Below are positions 17,798 through 26,898 of a stretch of 64,000 nt of DNA, in pieces (position 1 is the stretch's first letter; every line of letters begins with the position of its first letter). The translations under genes were made by a program, and so were the position numbers. Origin of the DNA: Winogradskyella psychrotolerans (lineage in GTDB: Bacteria; Bacteroidota; Bacteroidia; Flavobacteriales; Flavobacteriaceae). The stretch is from contig NZ_JAHKPN010000018.1 of assembly GCF_018860545.1 (NCBI RefSeq), forward strand, positions 84,221 to 148,220, given 5' to 3'. Under the pieces are notes generated by a model. It saw only the letters and a program-made list of their open reading frames with translations. It did not search any database and had not been told where the DNA came from.

Positions 17798-18175
17798 ATG
17801 AAATTGCTAGGACATAGTTTATTAAGTCAGGGTGTTAAGGCATCCACAGCATATACTTTAACTACTTTAACTACTTTAATTACTTTAACTACTTTAACTA
17901 CTTTAACTGCTGTAACACAACTCGCTAAAAATTTTCAATCATCAATCACTTCTATTTGCGTATGGTCAGATGTTATTCTATTCGATAGCATTAAACATCT
18001 TCAAGATACGTGTTATCATGTGTTTAGAACCATACAATTACGTGTTGTTAATGGTAGTGCTATACATTCTACAAATAGCCAAATTCGCAATGCAGTGTCA
18101 ATTCCGAAATCTCACAATACTTATAATTTACAGGTTTACAAGAAAAATATAAAACAAATTCGAAATACAGGATAG
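17798..18175 (+). CDS. Doubtful ORF with a Thr/Leu-rich repeat tract
   Basis: A 125-codon reading frame starting at ATG 17798. Residues 20-40 are almost only Thr and Leu because they translate the nonamer repeat (12 Thr and 6 Leu in 21 residues). The rest has no recognisable motif, signal or hydrophobic pattern, and another frame is also open over part of it. The start resembles a leader peptide and the tract would be sensitive to Thr or Leu supply, but no amino-acid gene follows. It may be non-coding. Confidence 0.25.
   Translation: MKLLGHSLLSQGVKASTAYTLTTLTTLITLTTLTTLTAVTQLAKNFQSSITSICVWSDVILFDSIKHLQDTCYHVFRTIQLRVVNGSAIHSTNSQIRNAVSIPKSHNTYNLQVYKKNIKQIRNTG
17854..17916 (+). repeat. 9-bp tandem repeat tactttaac, six copies plus one degenerate
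   Basis: Units run without gaps from 17854 to 17907; the third copy has one change (tactttaat), and a seventh (tgctgtaac, 17908-17916) is degenerate. The unit is a multiple of three, so copy-number changes would not shift the reading frame of an ORF across it. Confidence 0.95.
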
Positions 18176-18392
18176 GAACGCTCAAATTCATAGTTAACAT
18201 AACGCAATTATTCAAGTTAACTGCGGTGCAAATGCTACTAACTTAAATATAAGTTTTGGTTGAATCCGTCAGCTTTTCGATAAACTTAGTCACAAAAAGG
18301 CCTAATATAAATTAAGCCAATAGGCGTTGTTATGCCAAAATTTAAGGTGATACTCGAATTATAAAATGTTGATTAATATCTAAATAGATAAT

Positions 18393-20126
18393 ATGCAAAA
18401 AGCAAAAGGAAAGGTCCTTAGTGTTAATGAGTCCCTTGTTGGTGTAGAAACCACCCAAGGTGCTGTTATGAATGGTGAGGTGGCCTATATCGTTTTAGAA
18501 GACGGTAAACGTTTAAAATCTGAGGTTATTGATGTCAAATCCGGCCAAATGGTCTATCTGCAAGTTTTTGAAGATACCAGTTGGATGCGTATCGGTGATT
18601 TGGTAGAATTTTCTGGATTGCCCTTAGCGGTAAAGCTGGGACCAGGTATTTTAGGGTCTGTGACAGATGGACTTCAAAATCCTTTATATGAACTCGCTAA
18701 AACCGAGTGGTTTTTAGAACGCGGTATTGTGGTTGAGCCTTTAGATAATGTCACCACATGGGAATTTACTCCTAAAGTGAGTATCGGAGATAACGTAACA
18801 GGAGGTGACGTATTAGGGACTGTACCAGAAAAAATATTTGAACATAAGATTTTTGTACCGTTTTCTTTAAGCTCAAATTTTGAAATCATAGAGATTGCAG
18901 AAAAAGGAGCTTACACTATAGATGATCCTATTGCAAAAATTAAGGACGATTCTGGTACTATTAAGGAGCTCACTATGGCTTTTGAATGGCCCGTAAAAGT
19001 AGCCATGCCATTTAACGAACGTTCTGTTCCTGAAAAACCGCTACCAACCGGTATTAGAATTTTAGATTCGCTTTTCCCGATTGCTTATGGTGGTACAGCT
19101 TGTAATCCTGGACCTTTTGGCGCAGGTAAAACGGTACTGCAACATAGTTTAGCGCGACATTCGCAAGCAGATATTGTAATTATTGCAGCGTGTGGTGAAC
19201 GTGCAGGAGAAGCTGTGGAAGTCTTTAAAGATTTCCCCGAGTTGATTGATCCACGTACAGGGAAATCATTAATGGACAGAACTTATATTGTTGGTAACAC
19301 CTCTTCAATGCCTGTTGCAGCCAGAGAGGCATCTGTTTATTTGGCCACTACCGTAGGTGAATATTATAGAAAACAAGGCCTTAACGTGCTTATTTTAGCT
19401 GATTCTACATCGCGTTGGGCACAAGCTTTACGAGAAACATCGGGAAGAAAGGAGGAAATCCCAGGGCCAGAAGCCTTTCCAATGTATATTTCTACACTGA
19501 TTTCAGCATTTTACGATAGAGCAGGAGTTGATGTTTTAAAAGATGGCTCTGTTGGGTCGCTTAGTATCATAGGAACGGTGTCGCCTGCAGGTGGTAATTT
19601 TGATGAACCTGTCACCCAAGCCACATTACTAAGTACGGGCTCATTTTGGGGATTGTCTAGAGCCTTATCCGATGCAAGAAAATATCCAGCTATAGATCGT
19701 ATTGATAGTAATTCTAAATATCCGTCTTTATTAAAAGAAGAGGAAGTGACGTATTTATTAGAATTGCTTCGTGATGGGAAATCAATCGCTTCCAACATTT
19801 TATTAATGGGAGAAAAAGGAATTACGGACGAGACATACATTCGCTATCAAAAATCCGAATTACTCGATGCGGTATTCTTGCAACAAAATAGTTTTAATGA
19901 CATTGATGGTGTGACCAATCCAGAGCGTTTACGACTCATGTTCGATATGGTTTTTGCCATTATTGAAGCGCCTATTGATCTGAAGGGAAAAGAAGAGATT
20001 CGTACGCATTTCAACTTTTTAAGACAAGCCTTTTTAGATTGGAACTATATGTCTGTAAACGATGAGAATTTCGAAAAACAACACACAAAATTAATAAACC
20101 TAGTTAAACAAAGAACGTATGCTTAA
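18393..20126 (+). CDS. atpA: V-type ATPase subunit A (catalytic)
   Basis: The 577-residue catalytic subunit of the peripheral V1 head. The P-loop GPFGAGKT (240-247) is of A-subunit type, preceded by the family's extra non-homologous region. The GERAGE block and a conserved SRWAQALRE segment follow. It hydrolyses ATP at the A/B interface and drives rotation of the membrane ring. It starts a seven-gene operon in which several neighbours overlap; the B gene begins 8 bases before its stop. Length is normal for bacterial V-ATPases of the Bacteroides/Chlamydia type. Confidence 0.96.
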   Translation: MQKAKGKVLSVNESLVGVETTQGAVMNGEVAYIVLEDGKRLKSEVIDVKSGQMVYLQVFEDTSWMRIGDLVEFSGLPLAVKLGPGILGSVTDGLQNPLYELAKTEWFLERGIVVEPLDNVTTWEFTPKVSIGDNVTGGDVLGTVPEKIFEHKIFVPFSLSSNFEIIEIAEKGAYTIDDPIAKIKDDSGTIKELTMAFEWPVKVAMPFNERSVPEKPLPTGIRILDSLFPIAYGGTACNPGPFGAGKTVLQHSLARHSQADIVIIAACGERAGEAVEVFKDFPELIDPRTGKSLMDRTYIVGNTSSMPVAAREASVYLATTVGEYYRKQGLNVLILADSTSRWAQALRETSGRKEEIPGPEAFPMYISTLISAFYDRAGVDVLKDGSVGSLSIIGTVSPAGGNFDEPVTQATLLSTGSFWGLSRALSDARKYPAIDRIDSNSKYPSLLKEEEVTYLLELLRDGKSIASNILLMGEKGITDETYIRYQKSELLDAVFLQQNSFNDIDGVTNPERLRLMFDMVFAIIEAPIDLKGKEEIRTHFNFLRQAFLDWNYMSVNDENFEKQHTKLINLVKQRTYA

Positions 20127-21450
20127 AAAAACCTATGAGAATATAGATAGTATTGGACGTTCCATACTGAGTATAAAAGCAGAAGGCGTTCATAATAAAG
20201 AATTAGCTGAGGTTATTTACCCTAATGGAGACAAAGCATTTGCACAGGTTATCGCACTGAATAATGATGAGGTGACTTTACAATTATTTGGAGGTGGATT
20301 TGGAGTGTCAACCGATTGTAAAATCCGATTTTTAGGAAAGCCAATTCAAGTTGGATTTTCAGATGATATGTTGGGTCGTGTGTATTCTGGTAACGGAAAA
20401 CCTATTGATGGTGGTCCAGAATTAGTGACCGATATGGTTCGTGTTGCAGGACCATCTATTAATCCTGTGAAGCGACTCATTCCTAAACACATGATTAGAA
20501 CAGGAGTGCCAATGATTGATGTGTTTAACACTTTGGTACGTTCTCAAAAAATTCCAATTTTCGCCAAAGCAGGGGAACCTTACAACCGTTTATTGGCGAA
20601 TATTGCGACGCAAACCGATGCCGATATAATTATTATTGGAGGTGTAGGTTTAAAATACGACGAGTTTCATTATTTCAGGCAACGTATTGAAGAGGCTGGT
20701 AGTAAAAGTAAAACCATAATGTTTGTGCATACGCATCGAGATTCTATTGTGGAAGGCTTAATGGTGCCCGACTTAGCCTTGGCTGTTGGAGAAAAATTCG
20801 CGCTTCAAGGTAAAAATGTATTTGTGCTGTTATCAGATATGACGCAATGGTCTGATTATTTACGTCAGGTGGCTAATGCACAAGATCAAATTCCTGCAAA
20901 TCAGGGCTATCCTGGAGATTTATATTCGCAGCTGGCCAGTCGTTATGAAAAAGCCGCAGATATTGAAGGTGCTGGTAGTTTAACCATTCTTGGTGTAACG
21001 ACTATGGACGATGTAACGCATCCTGTTCCTGATAATACAGGTTACATTACCGAAGGTCAGTTTTATATGAAAGATGGCTTCCTTGAACTTTTTGGATCGT
21101 TAAGTCGATTAAAACAACAGGTGAATGATAAAACGCGAGAAGATCACAGAAGTATTATGAATGTTATGGCACGACTTTTATCAGAAGCCGAAGAGCGTGT
21201 AAAAGCACAAAAATTTGGATCGGTAAAGGATGACTATTCGTTTCGGTTGTTAGATTATCGTAAAGCGTTTCAAAAAGAATTGATGGATCCATTTAGATAT
21301 TTAGAGTTAGAAGATGCCCTTGATTTGTGTTGGGATATTCTTGCTAAGTATTTCAAAAAAGAAGAAGTCGGCTTGTCATCAAAATTAATTGAAGCGTTTT
21401 GGCCAAAAGAAGGAGAATACAAAATTTTAAAATCGCAGGGTAATGAGTGA
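20119..21450 (+). CDS. atpB: V-type ATPase subunit B (regulatory)
   Basis: The 443-residue non-catalytic nucleotide-binding subunit that alternates with A in the hexamer. It has the B-type beginning (YENIDSIGRSIL), FGGGFG, GRVYSGNGKPIDGG, and lacks a classical P-loop (the site reads FAKAGEPYNR). The SDMTQWSDYLRQVANA and GYPGDLYSQLASRYEKA blocks are typical. The start overlaps the end of A by 8 bases and the end overlaps E by 8, implying translational coupling. Confidence 0.95.
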   Translation: MLKKTYENIDSIGRSILSIKAEGVHNKELAEVIYPNGDKAFAQVIALNNDEVTLQLFGGGFGVSTDCKIRFLGKPIQVGFSDDMLGRVYSGNGKPIDGGPELVTDMVRVAGPSINPVKRLIPKHMIRTGVPMIDVFNTLVRSQKIPIFAKAGEPYNRLLANIATQTDADIIIIGGVGLKYDEFHYFRQRIEEAGSKSKTIMFVHTHRDSIVEGLMVPDLALAVGEKFALQGKNVFVLLSDMTQWSDYLRQVANAQDQIPANQGYPGDLYSQLASRYEKAADIEGAGSLTILGVTTMDDVTHPVPDNTGYITEGQFYMKDGFLELFGSLSRLKQQVNDKTREDHRSIMNVMARLLSEAEERVKAQKFGSVKDDYSFRLLDYRKAFQKELMDPFRYLELEDALDLCWDILAKYFKKEEVGLSSKLIEAFWPKEGEYKILKSQGNE

Positions 21451-22036
21451 TAAAACATTAGATCAGTTAATAGAAACGATTAAATCTGAAGCTATTGAAG
21501 CTGCAGAAGTAAAGGCCAAAGCCATAATTGATAAAGCTCAAACAGAAGCCGAAGCTATTGTGCATAATGCTGAACAAAAAAGGGAAGAACTCATTAAAAG
21601 TGGAGAAGAAGAAGCTGAGGGTACACTTGCTAAAGGTCAAAAGGCCTTACAGCAAGCCGCGCGCGATTTATCAATTACGCTTCAAAATGATATTAAAAAG
21701 CTTCTTGATGCCGTATTGCAGAAAGAGGTAGATGATGCGTTTTCGCCAGAATTAATGCAAACGGCAATTTTAAAAGTTGTGGAACAAATTGGTGGAAATA
21801 GCGAAGTGAAATTACCAGAAGTTTTGCATAACGACATTGCGGCTTACATTCATAAACAGCTTAAGGATGCTAAGACTTTACCAAAACTAAGCATTGATAC
21901 AACTTTAGTAAACGGATTTTCGATTACTAAAAAAGATGCAGGTTGGAGTTATGAAATAACGCCAAAAGAAATTGCTGATTTATTGAATACGCATTTAAGT
22001 AGCAAATGGGTAGAATTATTAAAAAATAACGCTTAA
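21443..22036 (+). CDS. atpE: V-type ATPase subunit E (peripheral stalk)
   Basis: A 197-residue stalk protein. The first half is a long Ala/Glu/Lys-rich amphipathic helix (residues 1-75), the second a small globular domain, as in E subunits that hold the catalytic head stationary. The start overlaps B by 8 bases. No separate G subunit gene is present, so the stalk partner must come from elsewhere or E acts alone. In Chlamydia and Bacteroides operons E is usually first; here it lies third. Confidence 0.85.
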   Translation: MSDKTLDQLIETIKSEAIEAAEVKAKAIIDKAQTEAEAIVHNAEQKREELIKSGEEEAEGTLAKGQKALQQAARDLSITLQNDIKKLLDAVLQKEVDDAFSPELMQTAILKVVEQIGGNSEVKLPEVLHNDIAAYIHKQLKDAKTLPKLSIDTTLVNGFSITKKDAGWSYEITPKEIADLLNTHLSSKWVELLKNNA

Positions 22037-22038
22037 GT

Positions 22039-22617
22039 ATGCTTAGTGGAAATCTAGAATATTTAATAAGTAGTTTGCCGCAATTGCAGTTTGGTTCGTC
22101 AGTTGAGGACAAGCAGCGTGTGCATTCTGTTTTTCAAACCTATAGCATGAATGATGGTGATATCAATTTAATTACTGTTTTAGATGATGAAGCTTCAAAA
22201 TATTTATCGGCAAAAAAGGCAGAAATATTTAAACAGATTAGTTTAAATACAGCAAATCATCAGCGATTTCAAGAACATGGAGATGCCGTTTTATCCGGTT
22301 TTTCAAGTTTTCTTTCCAATTTAAAGGAAAAAATAAAGCTATTGCGATTATCGCGAAATCAAGATACAACATATGTTTCAAGTCCTTTGGAAGCACTTCA
22401 ACTAAAACCAGGTAATCCTTTAGAGGAAGAACTGCAGTTGTTAGAATTACAATGGCATGAGTTGGAGGAATTGTCAATTGGTCATTTTTCAGATTTCAGC
22501 GCCTTAATAGCTTATAAACTCAAACTTCTTTTACTACAACGTTTATGGAGTTTTGATGAAACGGAAGGCTTTATACAGTATTCAAAATTTATAAAAATCA
22601 CAGAGGACAATGGCTGA
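22039..22617 (+). CDS. DUF2764 protein of the V-ATPase operon (possible C-like subunit)
   Basis: This 192-residue protein has the family start MLSGNLEYLISSLPQL and a helical body without membrane segments. DUF2764 proteins occur almost only inside V-ATPase operons of Bacteroidetes, Chlamydiae and spirochaetes and take the place of subunit C. It lies 2 bases after E and overlaps D by 8. A role linking the central stalk to the membrane ring is inferred from position and family, not from a motif. Confidence 0.8.
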   Translation: MLSGNLEYLISSLPQLQFGSSVEDKQRVHSVFQTYSMNDGDINLITVLDDEASKYLSAKKAEIFKQISLNTANHQRFQEHGDAVLSGFSSFLSNLKEKIKLLRLSRNQDTTYVSSPLEALQLKPGNPLEEELQLLELQWHELEELSIGHFSDFSALIAYKLKLLLLQRLWSFDETEGFIQYSKFIKITEDNG

Positions 22618-23221
22618 TAAGATTTTAATGAATAAAAACACCCTTGCAGCTTTAAAATTAGAGCTTCAAGAATACAAGACCGCCTTGCCAGTTTTTGAAA
22701 TGAAGGAACAGCAATTAAAGGAAGTGGTGCAAACTATTTATGATAATGTGCAACGTTTAGAAAAGACTATTGAAACTATAAATGAAGAGACTAAACCTTG
22801 GGTTGCAGTGTTTGCAGAAGCCAATGAGGATTTAAATTCTATTGTAAAATTTAAAGATATTCAAACATCAAAGAAAGAGATCGCAGGTGTAAGTATTGAG
22901 TTGTTTGAAGATATTAGTTTTGAGGCTTATGAAAAGGATTTTTATAACACACCACTTTGGGTAGATGCTGCCATTAGTGTTATTAAAGATCAGAAGACTA
23001 ATTACAGAATAATTGAATTAGAAAAGAAAAATTTAGAAGTACTTCAGGAAGAGCTTGCAGAAGCACGTCGTATGAAAAATGCATTAAAAGAAGTTTTTAT
23101 TCCTGATGCACAGCATAATATTAGAAAAATTGAAATTTACCTTGGTGACGTTGAGCGTTTGGCAATTGGTTGTGCCAAATTAGTGAAGAAGAAAAAACTA
23201 ACTAAAACTAGCGCTTTATGA
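22610..23221 (+). CDS. atpD: V-type ATPase subunit D (central stalk rotor)
   Basis: The 203-residue rotor shaft. The N-terminal helix (ILMNKNTLAALKLELQEYKT) and the C-terminal helix (LEEELAEARRMKNALKEV type, about residues 140-200) form the antiparallel coiled coil of D subunits, ending in a Lys-rich tail. It overlaps the previous gene by 8 bases and the next by 4. No F subunit gene follows, which matches the reduced subunit set of the Bacteroidetes enzyme. Confidence 0.92.
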   Translation: MADKILMNKNTLAALKLELQEYKTALPVFEMKEQQLKEVVQTIYDNVQRLEKTIETINEETKPWVAVFAEANEDLNSIVKFKDIQTSKKEIAGVSIELFEDISFEAYEKDFYNTPLWVDAAISVIKDQKTNYRIIELEKKNLEVLQEELAEARRMKNALKEVFIPDAQHNIRKIEIYLGDVERLAIGCAKLVKKKKLTKTSAL

Positions 23222-25065
23222 TTGTTAGGATGAAGGAAATATTACTTTTTACAACTGCAAAATCTGTGGATGATACTGTGCAGCGTCTTGGCGAGCTAGG
23301 TGTTTTAGATGTCAAGGAAATTAAAGTACCTAAAAGTGAAGCTATAACTAGTTTTCAAAAACAACTTGAGGCCATTGAAGCTGCTATCTTGCAATTAGAG
23401 CCTTATATATCTAAAAGTACTGAAGCTTTAAGAACTGTAGTATATAATATTAGTGATCCCAAGCAAATGGTAGATCGCATACTTAAAGCTAAAGCTTTTG
23501 AAAATGAATGCCAGAAACGATTAGACGTACTCAAAAAACAGTTAGATTGGTATAAGACTTGGGGTGAAAAAACTGTAGTGCAAGATTTTAAACAACTCGC
23601 GGATAAATCTATTTATTTACGGTTGTATAATGTTGATAAACAACTTGTATCACAATTACAGAAAGACCATGTGATAAGTACTTTTGCAGAAAAAGACGGA
23701 AAAGTACCCATAGTCCTTTTCACAAGAGACGAAAATGAAACGCTTCCATTTAAAGAGGCGTTATTGCCCAAGGCGAGTTTTGAATCTATTTCAGAACAAA
23801 TTTCTCGTAAGGAACGTCAATTAGAAGCGGTTGATGTATTCTTAGAAGACCAAGCACAAAGTCTATTGATTTTAGAAGATTACAAAGATATGTTATCTGA
23901 CCGCTTAGCTGTTGAGCAAACAACAGAAGGTATGGGTGATATTGAAGGAAAATGTAATTATCTTAAAGGCTATTTACCAAAAACAGAAGTTTCGGCATTT
24001 AAAGAAGCTGCCAAAGCTTATAATTGGGGATATAGTATTTCAGATCCAGAAAAACCTGAAGATGTTCCGGTTTATATTAAAAATCCAAAGTGGATTAGTA
24101 CGATTGATCCTGTAATGAAGTTCATAGATATTGTACCAGGTTATAAAGAGGTCGATGTATCTATTTACTTTTTAATCGCTTTTGCGTTATTCTTTGCCAT
24201 GTTAGTTGGTGACGCTGGCTATGGGCTAATATTTTTGCTATTAGTTTTAATTTTTAGAAAAAAACTACCAACGCAAGCCCGTGTTTTAGTAATGGTTTTG
24301 AGTATTTCAACCATTATTTGGGGAATTTTAAGTGGGACGTATTTTGGATCTTCAGAAATTGCCGAACTCCCTTTTTTTAAAATGTTAATTGTAGATAATA
24401 TTTCTAGTTTTGGAGTTGATAATGTATCCTTTATGATGCACTTGTCGTTCTTAATTGGTGCGATTCATTTAACAATTGCACATAGTGTAAGAGCAGTACA
24501 ATTTATAAATTCCATAAGAGCACTCAGTCAATTAGGTTGGATTGCATTAGTATGGGGTTTATTTTTTGTCACCGAACAATTAGTTTTAGGTATAGATATG
24601 CCTGAATGGGGACTTTGGCTTTTTGTTGCAGGTGGACTCTTAGTCGCTTTGTTTTCTGTAGAAAGTAAAAACTTTTTTAAAAGTATGCTTATTTCTATTG
24701 CGAATTTGCCGCTGAGCCTCATTAGTGGTTTTTCGGATATCGTGTCTTATGTACGTCTTTTTGCAGTGGGAATGGCAACAGCAGCGGTAGCCGCAAGTTT
24801 CAATACTATGATTTTGTCCTCAGGAATTGAAAATATGGGCATTCTCGAAATTTTATTTGCTGCCATAGCCTTGCTACTTGGTCATGGATTAAATATCGCT
24901 TTAGCACTAATGGCAGTCATGGTTCATGGCATACGTCTCAATATGCTTGAATTTGCAAGTCATTTAGGAGTTGATTTTTCAGGTGAAGCGTATAAACCTT
25001 TTAAATTAATAACATCAGATCGGTATTATAAATCGAAAGAAACAGAAATTTTGAAAACAATATAA
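23218..25065 (+). CDS. atpI: V-type ATPase subunit I (membrane a-type subunit)
   Basis: The 615-residue protein has a soluble N-terminal half (1-305) that binds the stalk and a C-terminal half with about seven membrane helices. The essential ion-path arginine is visible in SYVRLFAVGMA. The tail HGIRLNMLEFASHLG is typical. It carries ions between the c-ring and the two half channels. The start overlaps the D stop by 4 bases (ATGA). Confidence 0.94.
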   Translation: MIVRMKEILLFTTAKSVDDTVQRLGELGVLDVKEIKVPKSEAITSFQKQLEAIEAAILQLEPYISKSTEALRTVVYNISDPKQMVDRILKAKAFENECQKRLDVLKKQLDWYKTWGEKTVVQDFKQLADKSIYLRLYNVDKQLVSQLQKDHVISTFAEKDGKVPIVLFTRDENETLPFKEALLPKASFESISEQISRKERQLEAVDVFLEDQAQSLLILEDYKDMLSDRLAVEQTTEGMGDIEGKCNYLKGYLPKTEVSAFKEAAKAYNWGYSISDPEKPEDVPVYIKNPKWISTIDPVMKFIDIVPGYKEVDVSIYFLIAFALFFAMLVGDAGYGLIFLLLVLIFRKKLPTQARVLVMVLSISTIIWGILSGTYFGSSEIAELPFFKMLIVDNISSFGVDNVSFMMHLSFLIGAIHLTIAHSVRAVQFINSIRALSQLGWIALVWGLFFVTEQLVLGIDMPEWGLWLFVAGGLLVALFSVESKNFFKSMLISIANLPLSLISGFSDIVSYVRLFAVGMATAAVAASFNTMILSSGIENMGILEILFAAIALLLGHGLNIALALMAVMVHGIRLNMLEFASHLGVDFSGEAYKPFKLITSDRYYKSKETEILKTI

Positions 25066-25097
25066 CTCAGTATTAAATCATTTTAAAAATAATAAAT

Positions 25098-25565
25098 ATG
25101 ACAGAAATAGCAATGGCTCAGACAGTTGTTAATGGATTAGGTGATATGGGAATGTCCCTAAGTATAGCAGCAATTGGATCGGCAATAGGAACAGGAATTG
25201 CAGGTATGGCCGCTATAGGTGCCTGGAAAAAGATGATTACTAGTGGACAAAAAGCAGCCACAGCAATGCTTATTTTTGTTGGAGCTCCATTATCTCAGGT
25301 GATCTATGGTATGATTTTAAAAAATGCGATTGCCGATGCAAATTTACCTGCAGAATCCTATGGTTGGCAAATTCTTATCGGTTTAATTGCTGGTGCAGCC
25401 ATGGCGGGTTCAGCCATTTTTCAAGGCAAAACGGGAGCACGCGCTTGTGATGCTATTGCATCTGGTGCAAACGATACTGCAAAATATATTATGGTTATAG
25501 GTATTGTAGAAACAGTAGCTTTATTCGTTATGATATTTACGATGACTGGTTTACCAGGAAATTAA
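25098..25565 (+). CDS. atpK: V-type ATPase subunit K (proteolipid ring, Na+ type)
   Basis: This 155-residue, four-helix proteolipid consists of two fused hairpins. Residues matching the Na+ site of Enterococcus hirae NtpK are present: S66-Q67 in APLSQVIYG for T64-Q65, Q109 in AIFQGK for Q110, and E138-T139 in GIVETVA for E139 and its following Thr. The first hairpin has no carboxylate, so each subunit carries one site, as in NtpK. This predicts Na+ rather than H+ transport. It is the last gene before a strong terminator. Confidence 0.93.
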   Translation: MTEIAMAQTVVNGLGDMGMSLSIAAIGSAIGTGIAGMAAIGAWKKMITSGQKAATAMLIFVGAPLSQVIYGMILKNAIADANLPAESYGWQILIGLIAGAAMAGSAIFQGKTGARACDAIASGANDTAKYIMVIGIVETVALFVMIFTMTGLPGN

Positions 25566-25584
25566 TTTAGTTGATTTTGTTAAC

Positions 25585-25633
25585 GGCACCAAGAACAATA
25601 CAAATTGCAGTGTTGTTTTTGGTGCTTTTTTTT
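25585..25633 (+). terminator. Strong intrinsic terminator of the V-ATPase operon
   Basis: GGCACCAAGAACAA pairs with TTGTTTTTGGTGC through a 13-base stem with a G-U pair, followed by eight T. It lies 20 bases after the K subunit stop. Confidence 0.92.
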
Positions 25634-26071
25634 GCTTAGAATTTAGATTTTATATTGTAGATTGAACCTCTTGTTATATACTAGATTTTATCCTCTTTAT
25701 TGTTGATGTGACGGACCTATGAATACTTAATCATAATATTATGGGTTTCGTTAATAATTTGTGTTAATTTCACGTTATCAGTATTTTATGGAGTGTCTCT
25801 AATGTGTTTCTTTTATAAGCCGCTAAACTTAAATTTCTACATTTTGTAGAATAAAAAGCCTATAATGCTAATTTTTTTTATAGCATTGCAATACGCTTTG
25901 TTATAAAAATTGAAGATGTAAAATTTATTTACGGAAATACTTCGGTTTTATTGAAAGAGTGTGTGTTAACTTAAATTTTTTGCAATAATGATATTAATAT
26001 TAGTAGTCATATCGCATGAGTATTAAGAATGAAGTTTTTGAATTAATATAACCTTACTTTTAATAAAAATT
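25634..26071. other. Gene-free stretch before the biosynthetic cluster
   Basis: Roughly 440 AT-rich bases between the V-ATPase terminator and the CPBP-like gene. Only very short reading frames exist. A small hairpin (ttctaca/tgtagaa, 25835-25851) is followed by ataaaa rather than T. No recognisable regulatory motif was found. Confidence 0.5.
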
Positions 26072-26869
26072 ATGAAGAGTTTTATCAGAAAATATGAGAT
26101 TTGGATATTCTTAATATTAGGACCTATCACGAATGTTTTTTTTGTTCAAGCTAGGATTAATGGGTTGATTTCTAGTAGTGTATATAATACTGGGCGTTTT
26201 TGTATTTTACTATTTTTGTTAATTTGTATATTGAAAATTACGAAGGGAAATAAAGGGATTATAAATTTGTTTAAGCCTATGTTGAACTGGAGAGTTCACC
26301 CCAAGTGGTACCTTTTGGTATTAGTTTTTCCCACAACAATAGGTGTCATAACACTATTGTTAAAAGCGTTCTACAATGATGTTGAATATTCTACCTTTTT
26401 AAATGTAAATATCACCACATTTAGAGGATATGTGGCCAATCTAGTTTGGGCTTTTCTCGGAGAAGTAGTATGGGTGAGTTATTGTATACGTGAATTGTCT
26501 AAAATTGTAAAACCATTCTATGCAAGCCAAATTATTGCTGTTTTTTGGACCTTATGGTTTATACCTATTATTCTGTTAGGTGAGGGAATATTTCCCGAAA
26601 TTCCAATTTTACCTGCGTTAATATTCTTTATGGGAATTGCTGGTATGTGTGCTTTTATATATAAGCATACAAAAAGCGGTCTTTGCGTCCTTTTGTTACA
26701 ATGTATGGTAAATTATACTGCAATATCCTTACCATTGATGCCAACATATGGTGGTGCGCCTACGTACACTGCGTTTGCGACTATTTATTTTTTAACAATG
26801 TTGGCATTTTGGATCACTGAATATTTATTAACAATGAATAAAAATAAAAAGCTAATTCAGAGTAGTTGA
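26072..26869 (+). CDS. CPBP-family-like membrane protein lacking protease residues
   Basis: A 265-residue protein with about seven membrane helices. The layout resembles CPBP (CAAX/Abi) intramembrane proteases: motif one reads LGEVVWVSYC instead of EExxWRGY, keeping only E131. Motif two is FWTLWFIP, with F163 where the catalytic His should be. The last motif is QCMVN where HxxxN is expected. It is therefore probably not a protease, perhaps a binding or immunity-type relative. It is followed within 30 bases by the methyltransferase and lies at the edge of the NRPS cluster. Family assignment is tentative. Confidence 0.6.
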   Translation: MKSFIRKYEIWIFLILGPITNVFFVQARINGLISSSVYNTGRFCILLFLLICILKITKGNKGIINLFKPMLNWRVHPKWYLLVLVFPTTIGVITLLLKAFYNDVEYSTFLNVNITTFRGYVANLVWAFLGEVVWVSYCIRELSKIVKPFYASQIIAVFWTLWFIPIILLGEGIFPEIPILPALIFFMGIAGMCAFIYKHTKSGLCVLLLQCMVNYTAISLPLMPTYGGAPTYTAFATIYFLTMLAFWITEYLLTMNKNKKLIQSS

Positions 26870-26898
26870 ACTCTGGAATCACAATTAAATTCTTATCT

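Larger units (their letters stand above)
17528..18392. other. Long leader region of the V-ATPase operon
   Basis: About 865 very AT-rich bases between the DUF457 gene and the ATPase A subunit. It contains a nonamer tandem repeat (17854-17916), one weak ORF around it, and two copies of atttaagctt about 95 bases apart (near 17627 and 17721). The ATPase promoter must lie here; no clear -33/-7 pair was identified near the gene. Confidence 0.5.

Noticed and set aside
17854..17916. CRISPR-like array
   Set aside because: The units are 9 bases and contiguous with no spacers, so this is a simple tandem repeat.
17970..18152. 60-codon ORF in a second frame of the V-ATPase leader
   Set aside because: It has no motif, overlaps another weak frame, and the region has base composition of intergenic DNA.
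18185..18225. Another copy of the redox operator near the V-ATPase
   Set aside because: The gttaac sequences here are not arranged as GTAAC-N4-GTTAC and no -7 box is at the right distance.
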